Shown here piece by piece: positions 33,739 through 40,232 of a stretch of DNA of 40,232 bases. Where the stretch lies: NCBI GenBank assembly GCA_946549475.1, contig CAMNQO010000002.1, positions 1 to 40,232 on the forward strand. Reading direction: 5' to 3'. Made by a program: the position numbers and the translations under genes. Position 1 is the stretch's first letter, and each line of letters begins with the position of its first letter. The DNA is from an uncultured Bacteroidales bacterium. Lineage in GTDB: Bacteria; Bacteroidota; Bacteroidia; Bacteroidales; UBA932. The notes beneath the pieces were generated by a model. It made no database searches and was not told the origin of the DNA. It saw only the letters and a program-made list of their open reading frames with translations.

Positions 33739-34794
33739 ATGAGTCGTTTTTCTTTACCTTTCCGTCACGGCCCTTCCCGCTTCGCTTTCTCCCGTCCCGG
33801 CGCTTTCCGCCCTCTCTTCTTGCTTGCCGGCGCCCTGGTGCTGACGCTCCTGTTCCCTTCCTGCGGAGGCCGCAGCAAATCCCTGCTGCCCAATGTCAGC
33901 GGCAAGGCCGGTGAACTCATTATCGTGATTGATAAAGAATATTGGAACGGACCCCTCGGGCAGATTTTGCGCGATTCGCTGGCGGCGGACTGTCCCTTCC
34001 TGCCCCAGAAGGAGCCCCTTTACAGTCTGGCGGATGTCCCCCCGGCCGCTTTTTCCAAACTCTTCCAACTCCACCGCAACCTCATCCTTTGCGATGTATC
34101 GTCGAAAATCGACCATCCCGCCGTCCGCTTCGGAAACGATGTCTGGGCGACGCCGCAGTGCGTGGTCCGCATCGATGCGCCCGACGAGGAGTCGGCCGTA
34201 CAGTTGTGCAAGGACAACATGACGCACATCATCAATTACATCGAGACCGCCGAGCGCAACCGTGTCATCAACAACACCCGGAAATACCAGGAGTTCGCCC
34301 TCCGCTCTCCCGTCAAGGAGATATTCGGCGGCAGCCCGTATTTTCCTTCCGGCTATGTCCTCAAGAAGAAGACGGACAACTTTGTCTGGATTGCCTATGA
34401 GACGACCTATGTCAACCAGGCGATTCTGATCTACCAGTTTCCGGCGGCGGGCGATGCGTCGGATTTTGACTTGCAGACCCTGGTCGCGCATCGCAATGAG
34501 ATGATGAAGGAAGAAGTGCCCGGCATGTTTGAAAATACCTATATGACCACCAGCACCTTTGCCACGCCGCAGCGCCGTTTCGTCAAGTACGAAGGCCGGC
34601 ACTTTGCCGAATTGCGGGGTTACTGGGAGGTCTATAACGATTTCATGGGCGGCCCCTTCGTCTCCCATTCCTTCTATTCGGCCGACGGCGCCTCCGTCAT
34701 TACGGCCGAAGCGTTCGTCTATGCCCCCAAGTTCAACAAGCGTCACTACCTGCGCCAGGTCGAGTCCCTGCTCTACTCCTGGTCGGAAGAATAA
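33739..34794 (+). CDS. DUF4837 family lipoprotein
   Basis: A 351-residue protein of unknown function, matching as far as I recognise the Bacteroidetes DUF4837 family. It has a long basic, Ser/Pro/Phe-rich N-terminus and a hydrophobic stretch ending in LFPSCGG (Cys42), a probable lipoprotein signal. The mature part begins LLPNVSGKAGELIIVIDKEY, the family opening. ESPVKEIFG-like RSPVKEIFGGSPYFPSGYVL and YTTYV.QAILIYQF-type segments follow, with ELRGYWEVYNDFMGGPFVSH near the end. It follows rseP by 14 bases and probably belongs to the operon. Conservation with dxr-rseP suggests an envelope role; nothing more can be claimed. Confidence 0.85.
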   Translation: MSRFSLPFRHGPSRFAFSRPGAFRPLFLLAGALVLTLLFPSCGGRSKSLLPNVSGKAGELIIVIDKEYWNGPLGQILRDSLAADCPFLPQKEPLYSLADVPPAAFSKLFQLHRNLILCDVSSKIDHPAVRFGNDVWATPQCVVRIDAPDEESAVQLCKDNMTHIINYIETAERNRVINNTRKYQEFALRSPVKEIFGGSPYFPSGYVLKKKTDNFVWIAYETTYVNQAILIYQFPAAGDASDFDLQTLVAHRNEMMKEEVPGMFENTYMTTSTFATPQRRFVKYEGRHFAELRGYWEVYNDFMGGPFVSHSFYSADGASVITAEAFVYAPKFNKRHYLRQVESLLYSWSEE

Positions 34795-34812
34795 AAGAAC
34801 TTGTCAATTTTT

Positions 34813-34843
34813 TTTGCATGTTCAAAAATATTGGCTACCTTTG
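34813..34843 (+). promoter_or_regulatory. Bacteroides-type promoter of the tRNA-Glu/rpsT unit
   Basis: A -33 TTTG (34813-34816) and -7 TACCTTTG (34836-34843, followed by CA) are separated by 19 bases, matching the Bacteroides consensus in both elements and spacing. The predicted transcript would start at about 34847, some 38 bases before the tRNA. Confidence 0.8.
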
Positions 34844-34884
34844 CAGTCCCAAATTTGGCAACATGCCGAGGCTGGCTATTGTGC

Positions 34885-34959
34885 GGCGGGTTCGTATAAC
34901 GGTTAGTACGCGAGATTTTCATTCTCGAAACAGGAGTTCGATTCTCCTACCCGCTACCA
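34885..34959 (+). tRNA. tRNA-Glu (anticodon TTC)
   Basis: A 75-base cloverleaf with encoded CCA. The acceptor GGCGGGT pairs with ACCCGCT (first pair G-T, as in other Bacteroidales tRNA-Glu). The D arm is GTA/TAC. The anticodon stem CGAGA/TCTCG has loop TTTTCAT, with anticodon TTC at 34918-34920. The T arm is AGGAG/CTCCT around TTCGATT. The rpsT gene follows after 19 bases, probably on the same transcript. Confidence 0.96.
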
Positions 34960-34978
34960 AAATATAAAAAACGAAAAA

Positions 34979-35233
34979 ATGGCACATCACGCATCTGCAA
35001 AGAAGCGCATCCGTCAGAACGAGAGGCGCAGGTTGCATAACAAGTATTATGCAAAGACGACCAGGAACGCGATCCGCGACCTGAGAAATACGACAGACAA
35101 AGCTGCGGCGGCCGCCAACGCCCCCAAGGTCTATTCCATGATTGACAAACTCGCCAAGATCGGTGTCATCCACAAGAACAAGGCGGCGAACCTCAAGAGC
35201 GGTCTCGCAGTTTACATCAATAAACTTGCATAA
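34979..35233 (+). CDS. rpsT: 30S ribosomal protein S20
   Basis: An 84-residue, Lys/Arg-rich bS20: MAHHASAKKRIRQNERRRLH followed by NKYYAKTTRNAIRDLR, the family's N-terminal 16S rRNA-binding helices. The C-terminal IDKLAKIGVIHKNKAANLKS is the conserved 'D+.a.kgvihkNkAarkKS' region. Full length. It lies between two tRNA genes, shares the tRNA-Glu promoter and ends at its own hairpin terminator. Confidence 0.98.
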   Translation: MAHHASAKKRIRQNERRRLHNKYYAKTTRNAIRDLRNTTDKAAAAANAPKVYSMIDKLAKIGVIHKNKAANLKSGLAVYINKLA

Positions 35234-35247
35234 GTTTCACAACTGAG

Positions 35248-35275
35248 AAGGCCGCCCGCCACGGCGGTCTTTTTG
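35248..35275 (+). terminator. Intrinsic terminator after rpsT
   Basis: The stem GGCCGCC (35250-35256) pairs with GGCGGTC (35263-35269, one G-T pair). Two A-T pairs extend it at the base, the loop is six bases, and TTTTT follows. Confidence 0.85.
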
Positions 35276-35282
35276 TTTGGCA

Positions 35283-35299
35283 GTCCGGGATTTCCGGAC
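35283..35299 (+). other. Perfect 6-bp hairpin just upstream of tRNA-Pro
   Basis: GTCCGG and CCGGAC flank a five-base loop (GATTT), ending two bases before the tRNA 5' end. It is not followed by a T-run, so it is not a terminator. It could guide processing of a read-through transcript. Confidence 0.5.
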
Positions 35300-35301
35300 A
35301 A

Positions 35302-35377
35302 CGGGAAGTAGCGCAGTTGGCAGCGCACCACGTTCGGGACGTGGGGGTCGGGCGTTCGAGTCGCCTCTTCCCGACCA
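35302..35377 (+). tRNA. tRNA-Pro (anticodon CGG)
   Basis: A 76-base cloverleaf with encoded CCA. The acceptor CGGGAAG pairs with CTTCCCG and the discriminator is A. The D arm GCGC...GCGC is normal. The anticodon stem CCACG/CGTGG has loop TTCGGGA, with anticodon CGG at 35335-35337. The T loop is TTCGAGT. No TAnnTTTG promoter is seen between the rpsT terminator and this gene. Confidence 0.95.
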
Positions 35378-35378
35378 G

Positions 35379-35425
35379 AATCGGGCAAATCGTTATAAGG
35401 ATAATGATTTGCCCGATTTGTTTTT
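35379..35425 (+). terminator. Intrinsic terminator after tRNA-Pro
   Basis: A long stem of 13 perfect pairs (35379-35391 with 35406-35418), extended by further G-T and A-T pairs to about 17 pairs, has a short loop and is followed by a T-rich run. It begins two bases after the tRNA CCA. Confidence 0.92.
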
Positions 35426-35438
35426 ATTATTAACTTTG
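35408..35438 (+). promoter_or_regulatory. Bacteroides-type promoter of the ECF sigma factor gene
   Basis: A -33 TTTG (35408-35411) and -7 TAACTTTG (35431-35438, followed by CA) have 19-base spacing. The -33 element lies inside the 3' arm of the tRNA-Pro terminator. The predicted start at about 35442 leaves a leader of about 17 bases. Confidence 0.75.
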
Positions 35439-35458
35439 CAAATCCTAAAAACTCGGAT

Positions 35459-36031
35459 ATGCGACAAGATCCCGCTTGCTTGACCCGTTTATATGAGGAC
35501 CTCCACGATCCGCTCGTCAGGATAGCCCGGCTTTATGTGCGGGACAGGATGGTTGCCGAAGATATAGTAGCCGACAGTTTTGTCCGTCTTCACAGAGCGA
35601 TGCCGTCCTTGCCGGAAGATACGAATCTGGAAGGCTATCTGGTCACCATTGTCAAGAACCTGTCGCTGAACTATCTCAAATCGGTCGCCATTCACAAGCG
35701 GGCGGAAGAGGAAATGTCCAATCACCAGGTCCGGCTCATCCGGGAAGGAATCCGGAGCCTTTCGTCTCTCAATCCGGAAGAACTTTTTGCTTCGGATGTC
35801 CAGCGGCTGGTCAACGAGGCTATGGACCGGATGGATGACCTTACCCGCGCTGTGTTCATGGAGAGCCGCTACTCTGATAAGACTTACGCAGAAATTGCCC
35901 GGGACCTGGGCATCTCCGTCCGAAGGGTCCATACGGAGATGCAAAAGTCTCTCAATCTGTTGCGGGCAGCCCTGCAGGACTACCTTCCCGCCTGGTTGCT
36001 CACGCTCTACCTGGATCATATTTTTCGATAA
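35459..36031 (+). CDS. ECF-type RNA polymerase sigma factor
   Basis: A 190-residue sigma-70 family factor of the Bacteroidetes FecI-like class. Region 2 is at about 15-80 (LVRIARLYVRDRMVAEDIVA, DSFVRLHRAM and the GYLVTIVKNLSLNYLK helix). Region 4 is at about 115-175 (MDDLTRAVFMESRYSDKTYA, then EIARDLGISVRRVHTEMQKS, the helix-turn-helix that reads the -35 element). There is no region 1.1 or 3. It is followed by a FecR-type anti-sigma gene and a SusC with an STN domain, the standard three-part relay in which ligand import releases the sigma factor to activate its own uptake locus. Codons end in A/T more often than in the neighbouring operons. Confidence 0.95.
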   Translation: MRQDPACLTRLYEDLHDPLVRIARLYVRDRMVAEDIVADSFVRLHRAMPSLPEDTNLEGYLVTIVKNLSLNYLKSVAIHKRAEEEMSNHQVRLIREGIRSLSSLNPEELFASDVQRLVNEAMDRMDDLTRAVFMESRYSDKTYAEIARDLGISVRRVHTEMQKSLNLLRAALQDYLPAWLLTLYLDHIFR

Positions 36032-36079
36032 TTTCCATTTTTTCGCGTCCAGTCTGCCTGCTGAGTTGTTAATATATCC

Positions 36080-36096
36080 GTAAGGGATTGTCCCTA
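36080..36096 (+). promoter_or_regulatory. Small inverted repeat before the anti-sigma gene
   Basis: GTAAGGGA and TCCCTAC around TTG form a short hairpin with one bulged A, ten bases before the ATG at 36107. It could modulate translation of the anti-sigma factor. It is too small to be more than suggestive. Confidence 0.3.
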
Positions 36097-36106
36097 CGAT
36101 GAAACG

Positions 36107-37006
36107 ATGGCAGATATAGACAGCAACCTGATCCTGAAATATCAGCGATGTGAGACTTCCCCGCAGGAGGAGGCCGTGTTGTTGGACTATCTGGATGAAA
36201 GCAAAGAACATCGCCGGAGGATGGATCGGGCCAATTTCCTGTATTGTGCGGCGATGCTGAATGGCGGCCGTCATAGGGAGAAAATCAGACACAGGCGTCT
36301 CCGGAATGCCGTCTGGATGTCCGTCGCTGCAGTCGCGGCTTTTCTTGTCGCTGGCATCCTCTGGCATGTTCTGCACAGACCATCAGCACCGTCGCAGCAG
36401 GCGGTCGTGGTGGAAAACTCATCAGCATCCTGGACCCGGATTACGCTGCCGGACGGGTCCCATGTCCATATCAATGACGGTTCGGTCATTACTTATCCGC
36501 AGCAGTTCGAGCGTTTCGTTACCCTGGAAGGGGAGGCGTGTTTTTATGTCGTATCTGATCCGGAAGTCCCGTTTTTCGTACAGATCAACGGAGTCCGGAT
36601 TCAGGTGACAGGCACAATTTTTAATATCCGTCAAGAGCCGGACGGGCGTATTGAAACGATGCTGGCTTCTGGAAAAGTCAGTCTGACTGATGCTGAAGGC
36701 CATCTTCTGTATCAGTTGCGTCCGGGTGAAAAAGTTTCCTGCGATAGCGATGGAACGGATATCCGGTCGTCTGAAGTGGATGTGTGGAGTGCTCTGCTCG
36801 ACATCTATGGAAGCGTGACCGTCCCGAATGTCTCTCTGGCGGAATTATGCTCCATATTGGGGCGGATTTATGGAGTAAAACTCAAAGCGGTTGCCGATGA
36901 CGGTTCTCTTTTGACCTTCAGTTTTTCCCAATCCATGCCCATCGAAGAAATCGTTTCTCGTCTGGAGACTGTCTCATCGAGAAAATTTGAAATCATACAG
37001 GAATGA
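36107..37006 (+). CDS. FecR-family anti-sigma factor
   Basis: A 299-residue inner-membrane regulator. The N-terminal cytoplasmic part (1-60) should bind the sigma factor. One transmembrane segment lies at about 64-86 (AVWMSVAAVAAFLVAGILWH). The periplasmic FecR domain spans about 105-205 (ITLPDGSHVHINDGSVITYP, VTLEGEACFYVVSDPEVPFF, VTGTIFNIR, ETMLASGKVSL). A C-terminal DUF4974/STN-like domain (about 235-299, VSLAELCSILGRIYGVKLK, then FSFSQSMPIEEIVSRLE) should contact the STN domain of the SusC encoded nine bases downstream. In the classical pathway proteolysis, ending with an RseP-type protease, releases the sigma factor. Codon usage is like the sigma gene's. Confidence 0.93.
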   Translation: MADIDSNLILKYQRCETSPQEEAVLLDYLDESKEHRRRMDRANFLYCAAMLNGGRHREKIRHRRLRNAVWMSVAAVAAFLVAGILWHVLHRPSAPSQQAVVVENSSASWTRITLPDGSHVHINDGSVITYPQQFERFVTLEGEACFYVVSDPEVPFFVQINGVRIQVTGTIFNIRQEPDGRIETMLASGKVSLTDAEGHLLYQLRPGEKVSCDSDGTDIRSSEVDVWSALLDIYGSVTVPNVSLAELCSILGRIYGVKLKAVADDGSLLTFSFSQSMPIEEIVSRLETVSSRKFEIIQE

Positions 37007-37014
37007 GAACTCTC

Positions 37015-40000
37015 ATGAAAAAACTAATTTTGTTTTTGGCACTCTTGCTGCCGCACGCACTTTCTGCGTATGACCTGCATTTGTCGTTGCCCCCAACCCG
37101 TGCCAATGATGTGGCGGAGGCGATTACCCGTCAGATCGGCATCTTGTTTTCCATGCGTGAAAGTGTGGGGCAAATGTCCATGCCCGCCTTGGACGTAAAT
37201 CTCAAAGATGCCACGGTGGATGAAATCTGTGCGGCGGTATTTCAAGGGACTGGACTCCAGTGGAAGGTCAGCGGGAACATGGTGGATTTGATTGCTTCTG
37301 CCCAGACCGATGCCGTACCGTCTCCGGGTCCGGCCGCGAAGGCAAAAAAGAAGGTGCGTATTACCGGTACAGTCACCGATGCCGGAGACGGTGAAGTCCT
37401 GATCGGGGTGTCGGTCATGCCCAAGAAAAACCTCTCTTCGGGAAGTGCCACGGACCTCAACGGCCTGTATGTCGTGGAGGCGGAAGTAGGGGATATCCTG
37501 ATTTTCGACTATGTGGGATACAAACGCAAGGAAGTAGTCGTTACGGCCGATCCGCTGCTGGATGTCGTGCTGGCCGTGGACAACGAAGTTCTCCAGGAGG
37601 CAACCGTCGTAGGTTATGGTACGCAGAAGAAAATCTCCGTCATCGGCGCCCAGCAGAACATCACCACCGAAGACCTCAAGGCGCCGGTCGCCAACCTCAC
37701 GCAGTCCATCGCGGGCCGTGTGGCGGGTGTAGTTTCGATGCAGCGCAGCGGCGAGCCGGGCTTTGACGATGCGACCATCTACATCCGCGGTATCAGCACC
37801 CTGACCGCCAGCATGAGCGCCCCGCTGACCATCGTGGACGGCGTGCCCCGCAGCATTTCCAACATCGACCCCGAAGACATCGAGAGTTTCACGGTCCTCA
37901 AGGACGCTTCCGCGACGGCCATCTACGGCGTGCGCGGTGCCAACGGTGTCATCATCATCAACACCAAGGGCGGCAAGACGGGCAAGCCCAAGTTCGACAT
38001 CCGCTACACCGAAGGCATCACGCAGTTTATCCAACTGCCTTCTTTCGTGGATGCACCGACCTATATGCAACTTTCCAACGAGGCCCTCGAGACCCGTGGT
38101 GAAGTGCGCAAATACTCCGACATCGAGATCCAGAAGACGGCGACGGGCGCGGATCCGCTCCTCTATCCCAATGTGGACTGGATGAAACTCCTGTTCAAGC
38201 CTTTCGGCCACAACCGCAACGCGACGGCCAACATCTCGGGCGGTACGGACATGGCGACTTATTATATCGGTTTGGCTTACTTCAGCGAAGACGGAATGTA
38301 CAACAACGATTCGCAGATGCATGACTACAACGCCAATACCTATTTCAACCGCTATTCCGTCACCTCCAACTTCAACCTCAAGCCCTTCAAGACCACCGAC
38401 ATCAAACTCGGCATCCAGGGCTATCTGGCCAACGCCAACTATCCCGCCTCCTCCAACCAGGCCATCTTCTCCTCCGCGTTCAATGCGGCGGCCAACTACA
38501 TCGCTCCGTTCTATCCCGACGGCAAGATCGGAGATAAGCCTGCCGGCTCCCGTCAGAACCCGTATGCGGTCCTCAACGAGATGGGTTATGCCAACCAGTG
38601 GCGAAGCCAGTTGTACTCCAACCTCAAACTGACGCAGGACCTGCCTTGGATTACGGAGGGGCTTTCCATCTCGGCGACGGTCTCTTTCGACTCCTATAAC
38701 TACACGTCCAACCGTTTTACCCGCAGCCCGGACTGCTATATGCCCATCGGCCGCGATACGGAAGGGAAGATTATCTGGCAGCAGACCTTCACGGGCAGCG
38801 AGTCGCTTTCCTACAGCAACTCCTCCAGCGGCAACATGAGCATCTATTTCGAGGCGGGCATCAACTACAAACGCACTTTCGGCAAGCACGATGTGAGCGC
38901 GATGCTCCTGTACAACCAGAGTGACGAGAAGAACACCAAGGCTTCTTCCGTGGAAACGGCGCTCCCGTACCGTTTCAACGGTCTGGCCGGCCGTGCAACC
39001 TATTCCTACAACGACCGCTACTTCGTCGAGTTCAACTTCGGCTACAACGGCTCCGAGAACTTCGCGCCGGCCAACCGCTACGGTTTCTTCCCCTCCGCCG
39101 GTCTGGGCTGGGTGATTTCCAACGAGAAATTCTTCGAGAAGGCCAAGAATGTGATTTCCTTCCTGAAATTGAGAGGGACCTACGGCCTCGTGGGCAACTC
39201 CAACATCACCGGACGCCGCTTCGCCTATCTTTCTACCATCACGGCGACCTCCTCCGTCCCTTACATCTTCGGCAAGAGTTACGAGTCGAGTTACAAGACC
39301 AAACGCGTGGGTGAGGAAGGAGTGAATGTGAGTTGGGAGACGGCCAACAAACTCAATGTCGGTCTCGATATCAATTTCCTCAACAACAACCTGTCCGTCC
39401 ATGCCGACTACTTCAACGACAAGCGCAAGGGCATCTTCCTCTCGCGCGGCGACATTCCGGCCTATGTCGGTCTGACCAGCGCCCCGCTGGGCAACCTCGG
39501 CAAGGTCAATAACCACGGTTTCGAGGTGGCGGTGGACTACCACCAGCAACTGAACGAAGACTGGTTCCTGTCGTTCATGGGCAACTTCTCCTATAGCCAC
39601 AATACGGTCATCGAGAACGACATCACCTATGCCTATCCCTGGCTGGACGTCCGCGGACAACGGGTGGGACAGCGCTTCGGCTTTATCGCCGAGAAACTCT
39701 TCGACTCGGACGAGGAAGTGACCGCTTCGCCTTACCAGACGGGCGATACCCGTGCCGGTGACATCAAGTACAAAGACATCAACGGCGACGGCAAGATTGA
39801 CAACTACGACAAGGTGCCCATCGGTTACGGTTCCACCCCGGAAATTATGTACGGCTTCGGCTTCAACCTCGCGTGGCGCAATCTCTCCCTCTCGGCGATG
39901 TTCCAGGGAACGGCTTGCGTGGATGCCCTCATTTCCGGACAGGGCGTGACGCCTTTCCAGCAGGGTATGTCCAGCGGCAACATCATGACCTATGTCCTCG

Positions 40001-40232
40001 ACCGCTGGACGACGGCCAATCCTTCCCAGAACGTGCAGGTTCCCCGCCTGTCTCCGAGTGCCTCCTACAACATGAACTACGAGAGCAGCACCTGGTGGCT
40101 CAAGGATACCTCCTACCTGCGCCTCAAAAATGTGCAGATATCCTACTCTCTGCCCAAGAAATGGATGCAGGCCATCCGGTTCAGCGGCGCTTCGATTTTC
40201 CTGCAGGGTGTCAACTTGCTGACCTTTACCAA
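37015..40232 (+). CDS. SusC/RagA-family TonB-linked receptor with STN signalling domain (3' partial)
   Basis: Open from the ATG at 37015 to the right edge (1072 residues visible). The signal peptide MKKLILFLALLLPHALSA is followed by an STN domain (about 20-95; RANDVAEAITRQIGILFSMR, VNLKDATVDEICAAVFQGTG) that should relay ligand binding to the FecR protein. A Pro/Ala/Lys linker leads to the carboxypeptidase-regulatory-like domain (about 114-190, ITGTVTDAGDGEVLIGVSVM), the TonB box (TVVGYG, about 198-203) and the plug (IYIRGISTL, IYGVRGANGVIIINTKGGK). The barrel includes GDIKYKDINGDGKIDNYDK. The last strands and the partner susD lie beyond the window. With the sigma and FecR genes it forms an autoregulated uptake locus. 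Codon usage changes within the gene: A/T-rich through about 37600, then strongly C-ending. Confidence 0.96.
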   Translation, partial: MKKLILFLALLLPHALSAYDLHLSLPPTRANDVAEAITRQIGILFSMRESVGQMSMPALDVNLKDATVDEICAAVFQGTGLQWKVSGNMVDLIASAQTDAVPSPGPAAKAKKKVRITGTVTDAGDGEVLIGVSVMPKKNLSSGSATDLNGLYVVEAEVGDILIFDYVGYKRKEVVVTADPLLDVVLAVDNEVLQEATVVGYGTQKKISVIGAQQNITTEDLKAPVANLTQSIAGRVAGVVSMQRSGEPGFDDATIYIRGISTLTASMSAPLTIVDGVPRSISNIDPEDIESFTVLKDASATAIYGVRGANGVIIINTKGGKTGKPKFDIRYTEGITQFIQLPSFVDAPTYMQLSNEALETRGEVRKYSDIEIQKTATGADPLLYPNVDWMKLLFKPFGHNRNATANISGGTDMATYYIGLAYFSEDGMYNNDSQMHDYNANTYFNRYSVTSNFNLKPFKTTDIKLGIQGYLANANYPASSNQAIFSSAFNAAANYIAPFYPDGKIGDKPAGSRQNPYAVLNEMGYANQWRSQLYSNLKLTQDLPWITEGLSISATVSFDSYNYTSNRFTRSPDCYMPIGRDTEGKIIWQQTFTGSESLSYSNSSSGNMSIYFEAGINYKRTFGKHDVSAMLLYNQSDEKNTKASSVETALPYRFNGLAGRATYSYNDRYFVEFNFGYNGSENFAPANRYGFFPSAGLGWVISNEKFFEKAKNVISFLKLRGTYGLVGNSNITGRRFAYLSTITATSSVPYIFGKSYESSYKTKRVGEEGVNVSWETANKLNVGLDINFLNNNLSVHADYFNDKRKGIFLSRGDIPAYVGLTSAPLGNLGKVNNHGFEVAVDYHQQLNEDWFLSFMGNFSYSHNTVIENDITYAYPWLDVRGQRVGQRFGFIAEKLFDSDEEVTASPYQTGDTRAGDIKYKDINGDGKIDNYDKVPIGYGSTPEIMYGFGFNLAWRNLSLSAMFQGTACVDALISGQGVTPFQQGMSSGNIMTYVLDRWTTANPSQNVQVPRLSPSASYNMNYESSTWWLKDTSYLRLKNVQISYSLPKKWMQAIRFSGASIFLQGVNLLTFT

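Noticed and set aside
37024..39660. A minus-strand open frame of about 878 codons opposite the third SusC
   Set aside because: The plus strand encodes an unmistakable STN-SusC over the same bases; the antisense product has no domain.

Overview
The window is one piece of a GC-rich Bacteroidales chromosome. The indications are SusC/SusD pairs, an ECF sigma/FecR/SusC relay, Bacteroides-type promoters (TAnnTTTG, here almost always TA[AC]CTTTGCA), a DUF4837 lipoprotein and a bS20 of the Bacteroidales kind. The high GC and C-ending codons would suit an Alistipes/Rikenellaceae-like or an uncultured gut or rumen Bacteroidales lineage, but the sequence alone does not fix the genus. No phage, insertion sequence or CRISPR array is visible, and no stretch over 300 bases lacks a gene.

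Region 1 (1-29364) is a run of thirteen plus-strand genes separated by about 4-50 bases, ending in a strong intrinsic terminator. All but one small ORF are cell-envelope proteins. The order is: SusC (5' end cut by the window edge), SusD, PKD/beta-propeller lipoprotein, glycerophosphodiester phosphodiesterase (GDPD) lipoprotein, fimbrillin-like/beta-propeller lipoprotein, a 51-residue peptide, two giant paralogous lipoproteins (1818 and 1626 aa; fimbrillin-like domain plus Pmp-like beta-helix), a second GDPD lipoprotein, a second SusC and SusD, and two smaller beta-helix lipoproteins. There is no glycoside hydrolase, polysaccharide lyase, sulfatase or protease. The only recognisable catalytic proteins are the two GDPDs. 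I infer a surface apparatus that binds a target and takes up a glycerophosphodiester-containing compound (teichoic acid, deacylated phospholipid or similar). This is the best candidate for an undescribed system in the window.

Region 2 (29362-34794) is housekeeping. On the minus strand are ruvX and def (overlapping ATGA), convergent with the big operon and sharing its terminator. On the plus strand are an M23 peptidase-like membrane protein, dxr, rseP and a DUF4837 lipoprotein, spaced as an operon. The divergent promoters of these two units appear interleaved.

Region 3 (34795-35425) carries tRNA-Glu(TTC), rpsT and tRNA-Pro(CGG), with two clear terminators.

Region 4 (35426-40232) opens another uptake locus: ECF sigma factor, FecR-type anti-sigma factor and a SusC with an N-terminal STN signalling domain, cut by the right edge. 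Sigma, FecR and the signalling half of this SusC use visibly more A/T-ending codons than the barrel that follows.
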